Shown here one piece after another: positions 34,900 to 36,222 of a stretch of DNA of 36,222 bases. The notes under the pieces are model-generated. The model was not told the origin of the DNA and made no database searches. It saw only the letters and a program-made list of their open reading frames with translations. Within the stretch, counting starts at the first letter, position 1; every line of letters begins with the position of its first letter. Location: the NCBI GenBank assembly GCA_025928375.1, contig JAICJP010000005.1, forward strand, positions 1 to 36,222. Direction: 5' to 3'. Both the position numbers and the translations under genes were made by a program. The stretch is from Candidatus Sulfotelmatobacter sp. (GTDB lineage Bacteria > Acidobacteriota > Terriglobia > Terriglobales > Acidobacteriaceae).

Positions 34900-35757
34900 C
34901 TAGGTCCTCGCGCTTTCCAGTTTGGCCTCGGTCTTCACGCCTTCTTCCGGAGTGAACTGGGCGGCGGGGCGCACGGTCAGCCAATCCGTGCGCACGCGCT
35001 CCCACTCCTGGATCAACATGTGGTTAGCTTCAAAAAGGCTGCGGATGCGATAGCGCTCCCATCCCGCAATCTCCTCCAGAATCGGTGCCAGTACGGCCAG
35101 CGCGCTGGTGCTCAAAACGGTCCGTTTGGCGACTTGGGATACGTTCGGCGCCTCGGAGACCGCGATGGTCAGCCCATCTCGCGCGTTGATGTGCAACATG
35201 ACGTGAATATCGGAACTGCCGTCTCCCGTGTACACGACGTGGTCGGGCCCGGCCACCTTCTCAACCAACAATTTGTCGAGCACTGCGACTTTTCCATATC
35301 CCGCCGTGGCGCGGATGATCGTATCGATCTCGCCCGAAGACTTGTAGCGAAACTCCGTGCCATAGATATGATCCGGAGGAACAATGTCCTCCAATGCCGA
35401 TCGGACGATTTCCACCGGTGCGGCAGAGAGCACATAAAAATCAAACTGATGTCCGTCAATACCTGTATCGAGCAACTGATATAGCAGCTTGATGTCGCTC
35501 TTCAGACGGATACGCCTGCCGACTTCGCGAAGGTGTTCTTTGCGAACCTTCTGGCGGAATTCAGGATCGTGAAGCAGCAAGTAGGCTAATTCCGCTCCCT
35601 GCTGTACCAGGTTGATTTTGGCCATGCCCTTGGACTTGCGGGCGAACTCCTCTATCGGAATGCCGACCAGTTCGGCCAATACATATCCGGAATCGTTAAA
35701 CGTGAGCGTCTGATCGAAGTCGCTCGCGAAAATATACTTTTTCAGAATGTCTGCCAT
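34900..35757 (-). CDS. HAD-superfamily (phosphoserine-phosphatase-like) phosphatase
   Basis: A 285-residue cytoplasmic HAD phosphatase. Motif I is DFDQT, with nucleophile Asp13 and acid/base Asp15; motif II Ser is in 'FYVLSAAP'; motif III Lys is in 'GKVAVLDKLL'; motif IV is GDGSSD, with Asp179 and Asp183. The insertion between motifs I and II is helical, as in the subclass I cap of phosphoserine phosphatases. It lacks the typical SerB flanking motifs, so the substrate is not assigned. A C-terminal ~60-residue tail ('WERYRIRSLFEANHMLIQEWERV') is not part of the core. It is first in a two-gene unit with the hemerythrin-like gene. Confidence 0.88.
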   Translation of the reverse strand: MADILKKYIFASDFDQTLTFNDSGYVLAELVGIPIEEFARKSKGMAKINLVQQGAELAYLLLHDPEFRQKVRKEHLREVGRRIRLKSDIKLLYQLLDTGIDGHQFDFYVLSAAPVEIVRSALEDIVPPDHIYGTEFRYKSSGEIDTIIRATAGYGKVAVLDKLLVEKVAGPDHVVYTGDGSSDIHVMLHINARDGLTIAVSEAPNVSQVAKRTVLSTSALAVLAPILEEIAGWERYRIRSLFEANHMLIQEWERVRTDWLTVRPAAQFTPEEGVKTEAKLESART

Positions 35758-35833
35758 GCCATATTCGATTCACGCGCGCTTTCGATGCGCCATTAAAAGA
35801 TTTGATTGCGGCCATGGCCCTCGTAAGTTCCTG

Positions 35834-35862
35834 ATTATAAGCGCAGTCTACCGGATCGACGA
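35834..35862 (-). promoter_or_regulatory. Candidate promoter of the HAD-hemerythrin unit
   Basis: On the - strand a perfect -10 TATAAT (35839-35834), with TCGTCG (35862-35857) 17 nt upstream as a weak -35. The leader would be ~70 nt. The -35 directly abuts the inverted repeat at 35863-35912. Confidence 0.45.
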
Positions 35863-35912
35863 CACCTCCAAGCTGTTCAGGGCTGCGAACCCAACGGTAT
35901 AGCTTGGAGGTG
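35863..35912. repeat. Perfect 12-bp inverted repeat upstream of the HAD gene
   Basis: CACCTCCAAGCT (35863-35874) and AGCTTGGAGGTG (35901-35912) separated by 26 nt. No T-run follows on either strand, so it is unlikely to be an intrinsic terminator. Its position next to the candidate -35 fits a regulator-binding site. Confidence 0.6.
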
Positions 35913-36149
35913 AACCAGCATAAACACGCATAATAGTTGCGAGCTTTTTGTGTAATCACGACCCCGATTCGGGCAAGACTTCAGCACTCCAAGGCCTCGC
36001 AGTCGGAGAGAATCAGCCCTCGCGGGAACCCGCACGTGCGCTAACATCGAGCCGACCAGAGTGTCGTACAAAAACGATTTGAAGAGCAGACTGGCGCTGC
36101 TTCAAGGGAGATCTTTAAGCGAATCGCCCTGCTATGCTGAGTTCCATTT
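35913..36149. other. Apparently non-coding stretch
   Basis: With the preceding promoter region this makes ~465 bp without a convincing gene. The only open frames (- strand, about 60-90 codons) run across the inverted repeat or into the HAD gene and have no recognisable protein pattern. I see no tRNA cloverleaf. Confidence 0.5.
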
Positions 36150-36165
36150 TGGCACAAGTAGTGCC
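36150..36165 (+). promoter_or_regulatory. Candidate sigma-54 promoter reading out of the window
   Basis: TGGCAC-N6-TGC: GG and GC are 10 bp apart, as the -24/-12 pair requires, and TGGCAC matches the -24 consensus fully. Mismatches are at the base after TGGCAC and at two -12 flanks. The target gene would lie beyond the right edge. Confidence 0.4.
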
Positions 36166-36222
36166 TCGTCTTGTGATTCGAGTCACAGACCCGCCCTGCA
36201 GGTTCCCGCACTATTCCTACAC

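Noticed and set aside
35696-35959. 87-codon - strand frame upstream of the HAD gene
   Set aside because: Runs through the inverted repeat and overlaps the HAD start out of frame; no protein family pattern.

Overview
The window looks like a chromosomal segment of an Acidobacteriota bacterium (Terriglobia/Koribacter-like). The evidence is a very large Oar-type TonB-dependent receptor with a TKSGTN plug motif, paired TPR/FG-GAP/UnbV (CRTAC1-type) exported proteins beside a multihaem cytochrome, many secreted glycosidases, moderately high GC, and several families of short palindromic intergenic repeats. The phylum is inferred from gene content, not from a marker gene. I saw no rRNA or tRNA gene, CRISPR array, transposase or prophage.

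Region 1 (1-14.2 kb) is a carbohydrate-use locus. On the + strand: the end of a TonB-dependent receptor (5' end outside the window), a secreted divergent GH36 alpha-galactosidase-like enzyme, an SDR oxidoreductase, and a PocR-sensor/AraC-type regulator. Converging on these, on the - strand, is a set transcribed in the order MFS sugar/H+ symporter, Tat-exported GH127/GH146 beta-L-arabinofuranosidase, and a secreted (alpha/alpha)6 debranching-type glycosidase. Together they suggest uptake, trimming and import of galactose- and arabinose-bearing plant or microbial glycans under control of the PocR/AraC protein.

Region 2 (14.2-17.1 kb) is housekeeping: a rhodanese, an RsuA/RluB-type pseudouridine synthase and an amidase-signature hydrolase, closed by a good intrinsic terminator at 17031-17071.

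Region 3 (17.2-25.4 kb) is the most unusual part. It is a tight three-gene run coding for a membrane-anchored five-haem cytochrome c fused to TPRs, a secreted FG-GAP/UnbV protein, and a TPR + FG-GAP + UnbV protein with a large extra C-terminal region. Two copies of a CTCTGTGG-type repeat bracket the middle gene, the first inside its 5' coding end. A highly palindromic stretch of about 105 bp appears to sit in frame inside the third gene.

Region 4 (25.4-36.2 kb) holds a ParE/RHH toxin-antitoxin pair whose promoter lies in its palindromic operator, an APC permease, a VOC-fold protein, a secreted GH2 exo-beta-D-glucosaminidase-like enzyme, a SurA/PpiD-type periplasmic foldase followed 8 nt later by 4-alpha-glucanotransferase (malQ), and a two-gene - strand unit (HAD phosphatase then hemerythrin-like protein) preceded by a perfect 12-bp inverted repeat. 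The last 465 bp contain no convincing gene but end with a good sigma-54 promoter match reading out of the window.
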